A stretch of 6,480 bases of DNA from Gammaproteobacteria bacterium (GTDB taxonomy: Bacteria > Pseudomonadota > Gammaproteobacteria > BMS3Bbin11), in NCBI GenBank assembly GCA_030597275.1, contig JAUVSB010000084.1, positions 1 to 6,480 of the forward strand, in the 5' to 3' direction. Each line of letters opens with the position of its first letter. Within the stretch, counting starts at the first letter, position 1. The position numbers were made by a program, and so were the translations under genes. The notes under the pieces are model-generated. The model was not told where the DNA came from, searched no databases, and worked only from the letters and a program-made list of their open reading frames with translations. Of the stretch, positions 5,129 to 6,480 are shown one piece after another.

Positions 5129-6480
5129 ATGAGTAACAATATTCATTCTGACAGGATTCTTATCCTCGATTTTGGCTCTCAATACACACAATTAATTGCC
5201 AGGCGTGTGCGTGAAGCTGGCGTCTATTGTGAAATCTACCCTTATGATGTCGATGATCAGCATATCAGTGAATTTGCAGCAAAAGGTTATATTCTGTCTG
5301 GTGGTCCTGAAAGTGTTACCGAGGGTGATGCGGGTACGCCAAAAGCCAGCCAGCTGATATTTGATTCCGGTAAACCCGTGCTCGGTATTTGCTACGGTAT
5401 GCAAACCATGGCCGCACAACTGGGGGGTGAAGTAGAGACTTCAGACCATCACGAATACGGTTTCGCACAGGTAAGAGCGCGTGGTCATTCAGAGTTATTG
5501 CGTGATATTGAAGATCACACCACAGCTGAAGGCTTTGGATTGTTAGATGTCTGGATGAGCCATGGAGACCGGGTTGTGAGTTTACCCGACGGGTTCTCCG
5601 TCATTGCCAGTACTGATAGCGCGCCAATTGCAGGTATGGCAGATGAATCACGCCACTACTATGCCTTACAGTTTCATCCGGAAGTTACTCACACCAGTCA
5701 GGGCGAACGTATAATTTCTCGCTTTGTGCATGATATTTGTGGCTGTGAAGCACTGTGGAATCCTGAAAATATCGTTAAGGACAGCATTGAAAGCATTCGC
5801 CAGCAAGTTGGTGATGATGAAGTCTTACTCGGTCTGTCTGGGGGCGTCGATTCATCGGTGGTTGCTGCATTACTGCACAAGGCTATTGGTGATCAATTAA
5901 CCTGTGTCTTTGTCGATAATGGCCTGCTGCGACTGCATGAAGGTGACCAGGTGATGGCTACCTTTGCTGAGCACATGGGTGTGCGGGTCATGCGTGTGAA
6001 TGCGGAAGACCGGTTTTTGTCAGGTCTGTCTGGAGTAGATGATCCTGAGAAAAAGCGTAAAATTATTGGGCATATCTTTATTGAGGTGTTTGATGAAGAG
6101 GCTGGTAAACTTTCAAATGTAAAATGGCTGGCCCAGGGAACCATCTATCCCGATGTTATAGAGTCAGCCGGTTCAAAAACCGGCAAAGCAAAACTGATTA
6201 AGTCGCATCATAATGTTGGCGGTTTACCCGATGACATGAAACTGGATTTGCTAGAACCTTTACGTGAGTTATTCAAAGACGAAGTTCGCAAACTGGGAAT
6301 CACACTGGGTTTGCCACCAGAGATGGTCCATCGTCACCCGTTCCCAGGTCCTGGACTTGGCGTGCGTATATTGGGTGAAGTCAAAAAAGAATTTGCTGAT
6401 CTGCTGCGCAGGGCCGATCATATATTCATTGAAGAACTATATAATCATGATCTCTATGATACTGTATCTCAGGCATTTAC
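5129..6480 (+). CDS. guaA: GMP synthase (glutamine-hydrolysing), 3' end outside the window
   Basis: GuaA converts XMP to GMP using ATP and the amide nitrogen of glutamine. The visible 450 residues start MSNNIHSDRILILDFGSQYTQLIARRVREAGVY, closely like E. coli GuaA. The class I glutamine amidotransferase domain spans about 9-204, with C88 (GICYG), H183 and E185 (QFHPEV) as its catalytic triad. The ATP-pyrophosphatase domain follows from about 212 with the P-loop SGGVDSS (237-243), FVDNGLLR, and QGTIYPDVIES (336-346). The dimerisation domain begins about 398 with VHRHPFPGPGLGVRILGE. The frame is intact to the window edge. E. coli GuaA has 525 residues, so about 75 codons are missing on the right. 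The ATG at 5129 is the first possible start after guaB, 38 nt beyond its stop. No good Shine-Dalgarno is seen (only GTGAG about 11 nt upstream). No terminator or clear promoter lies between the genes, which fits a guaBA operon. Confidence 0.98.
   Translation, partial: MSNNIHSDRILILDFGSQYTQLIARRVREAGVYCEIYPYDVDDQHISEFAAKGYILSGGPESVTEGDAGTPKASQLIFDSGKPVLGICYGMQTMAAQLGGEVETSDHHEYGFAQVRARGHSELLRDIEDHTTAEGFGLLDVWMSHGDRVVSLPDGFSVIASTDSAPIAGMADESRHYYALQFHPEVTHTSQGERIISRFVHDICGCEALWNPENIVKDSIESIRQQVGDDEVLLGLSGGVDSSVVAALLHKAIGDQLTCVFVDNGLLRLHEGDQVMATFAEHMGVRVMRVNAEDRFLSGLSGVDDPEKKRKIIGHIFIEVFDEEAGKLSNVKWLAQGTIYPDVIESAGSKTGKAKLIKSHHNVGGLPDDMKLDLLEPLRELFKDEVRKLGITLGLPPEMVHRHPFPGPGLGVRILGEVKKEFADLLRRADHIFIEELYNHDLYDTVSQAF

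Overview
This window looks like ordinary chromosomal core sequence from a gammaproteobacterium of moderate GC content. The order cannot be fixed from the sequence alone. The basis is the gene content: xseA facing away from guaB-guaA is a classical gammaproteobacterial arrangement, and the encoded XseA, GuaB and GuaA read closely like the Escherichia coli proteins. The M23 peptidase after xseA, with its N-terminal 'PGGVAVVDLGP' domain, resembles the protein I recall from pseudomonads and relatives. No tRNA, rRNA, CRISPR array, insertion sequence or phage gene is visible.

Layout, left to right. (1) 1-665, plus strand: the 3' part of an unrecognised, charged, helix-rich gene whose reading frame is open to the left edge. 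(2) 693-714: a perfect 22-bp palindrome between convergent genes, probably the shared transcription end. (3) 727-3049, minus strand: xseA (large subunit of exonuclease VII) followed by a secreted M23 zinc peptidase. The two genes overlap by 8 nt. (4) 3076-3127: a strong intrinsic terminator and a second small hairpin, closing a short lipoprotein gene (3121-3447, minus strand). (5) 3448-3632: a divergent promoter region. (6) 3633-5090 and 5129-6480, plus strand: guaB and guaA. guaA runs off the right edge with about 75 codons missing.

How the genes work together. GuaB oxidises IMP to XMP and GuaA aminates XMP to GMP, so the right half is the two-step GMP branch of purine synthesis, almost certainly one operon. 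XseA is the catalytic subunit of exonuclease VII; its partner XseB is not in the window. The M23 protein and the small lipoprotein are both envelope proteins by their signal sequences, but nothing in the sequence gives them a shared task.

I found no convincing new multi-gene system. The most interesting points are modest. The guaB promoter is placed so that transcription should start at the A of the ATG, giving a leaderless mRNA. A strong terminator sits directly upstream of xseA with no clear promoter after it. An uncharacterised small lipoprotein lies between xseA and guaB, a place where many relatives have no gene.
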